From the NCBI GenBank assembly GCA_030630935.1, contig DAOVMD010000212.1:1-5987 (forward strand): 5,987 nt of DNA, written 5' to 3'. Every line of letters starts with the position of its first letter. Positions within the stretch are counted from its first letter, which is position 1. The position numbers and the translations under genes are program-made. Below are positions 5,251-5,987 of the stretch, one piece after another. The DNA is from Candidatus Mcinerneyibacteriota bacterium. Lineage in GTDB: Bacteria > AUK180 > JAQVHJ01. Under the pieces are notes generated by a model, which was not told where the DNA came from, did no database searches, and saw nothing but the letters and a program-made list of their open reading frames with translations.

Positions 5251-5987
5251 ATGCTTAAGCGTTTATGTTTTACAGTTTTATTAATCATAATTTTTTCAAT
5301 CTCTGTATTTTCATCTGAAGAATTAGTTTTTGATTCGCAGATGATCCGGATAGAGAAATTAGGAGAAGAACAGGTTTTAGGTGAGTCGGTAGATATTTCA
5401 ATCTTGAACGATGACGGAAGTTCATATTCAAAGTCTGCAAAAATCGATATTTCATTAGGATATACTGATGGCAAGGTTTTTTCCTATTGCGGTATTAAAT
5501 ATTCTCCCGAGGGAAAGAACCTTGTAAGATTTCCCTTTGGAATTTTGCAAAAATATGATATAATATATTTAAAGGCATTATTAGAAGAAGGAAATACCAT
5601 TGAAACATTTTATAATATTCCGGAACTTAATAATCAAAATCGGTTTAAGTCAATGGGTTTAACTGAAGGAGTTGAAATCTTTGATGATACGGCAAGTCGT
5701 ATCTTTGACTGTGTAATGAAAACGATTGATGATGGAAGTATAAAATTCGGATATACAATTTTTGGAACTACAACTGCAGAAGAAGATCAGATAAAGTTGA
5801 AAAATATTACTTTTCCAGCCGATGATCCTGTTATTTCAGATTTAATCTCAATCCCTAATGAACACAGTAACGGTTCAATTTGGGATCCTCGAATTAGTTC
5901 TTCCGGAGAGATTTATTATTATAAAAACTGGTGTCCTCCATATGAGATTTATATAAGTTCAAATTTACCTGAGAGTTGGAGTAGGGA
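5251..5987 (+). CDS. Exported protein, 3' partial, possible start of a PD40-like repeat
   Basis: The frame is open from ATG 5251 to the window end, giving 245 complete codons without a stop. The start is well supported: AGGAGG (5239-5244) overlaps the TAG stop of the previous gene and lies six bases before the ATG. Residues 1 to about 21 form a signal peptide (MLKRLC, then a hydrophobic core ending VFSS), so the protein is exported. Residues about 22-205 are beta-patterned and I do not recognise a family. Near the end, SIWDPRISSSGEIYYY (about 209-224) followed by YEIYISS resembles the DPxISxDGxxxYF...DIYVS pattern of PD40/TolB-like propeller blades, but only one blade is visible, so this is a weak inference. 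The 10-base gap to the FN3 protein gene indicates one transcript. The C-terminal end, and any sorting domain there, lies outside the window. Confidence 0.85.
   Translation, partial: MLKRLCFTVLLIIIFSISVFSSEELVFDSQMIRIEKLGEEQVLGESVDISILNDDGSSYSKSAKIDISLGYTDGKVFSYCGIKYSPEGKNLVRFPFGILQKYDIIYLKALLEEGNTIETFYNIPELNNQNRFKSMGLTEGVEIFDDTASRIFDCVMKTIDDGSIKFGYTIFGTTTAEEDQIKLKNITFPADDPVISDLISIPNEHSNGSIWDPRISSSGEIYYYKNWCPPYEIYISSNLPESWSR

Noticed and set aside
5079-5474. Antisense open frame across the junction of the two exported-protein genes
   Set aside because: Both + strand genes here have good starts, ribosome sites and signal peptides; the antisense frame is a shadow.

Overview
The window is AT-rich, close-packed bacterial DNA. 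It holds five co-directional genes of a type II secretion / type IV pilus-like (type IV filament) operon, then a roughly 590-base non-coding stretch, then two genes for exported proteins. All supported genes are on the + strand and use the standard bacterial code, with TAA, TGA and TAG stops all present. The organism is probably an uncultured-type member of the FCB group (Bacteroidota / Cloacimonadota and relatives). The clues are low GC, a secreted FN3 protein ending in a FlgD-like / type 9 secretion-like C-terminal domain, and an intergenic region full of short palindromes. I lean towards Cloacimonadota, but this is inference without a database search.

Region 1 (1-3851): the first gene is the 3' part of a GspE/PilB secretion ATPase, whose start lies before the window. 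It is followed after 15 bases by a HisC-like PLP aminotransferase. Three small prepilin-type proteins then follow, joined by overlaps of 4, 11 and 4 bases. Their features and order match the GspI-GspJ-GspK (or PilV-PilW-PilX) minor pseudopilins, the last lacking the usual Glu5. The ATPase would power assembly of a periplasmic filament whose tip is made from the three minor pilins. The aminotransferase is the odd member.

Region 2 (3852-4439): no convincing protein gene. It contains a possible weak terminator, three perfect palindromes with identical two-base TT centres (two share the same 14-base core), a further long stem, a consensus sigma-70-type promoter (TTGACA, 17 bases, TATAAT, with an extended -10 TG), and an approximately 240-base leader that includes a CTAT tetranucleotide repeat.

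Region 3 (4440-5987): a secreted FN3-domain protein with a C-terminal sorting-like domain, then, 10 bases on, another exported protein that runs off the window and may be entering a PD40/TolB-like propeller. The promoter in region 2 probably drives both. The neighbouring secretion machinery may or may not export them; the sequence does not show this.
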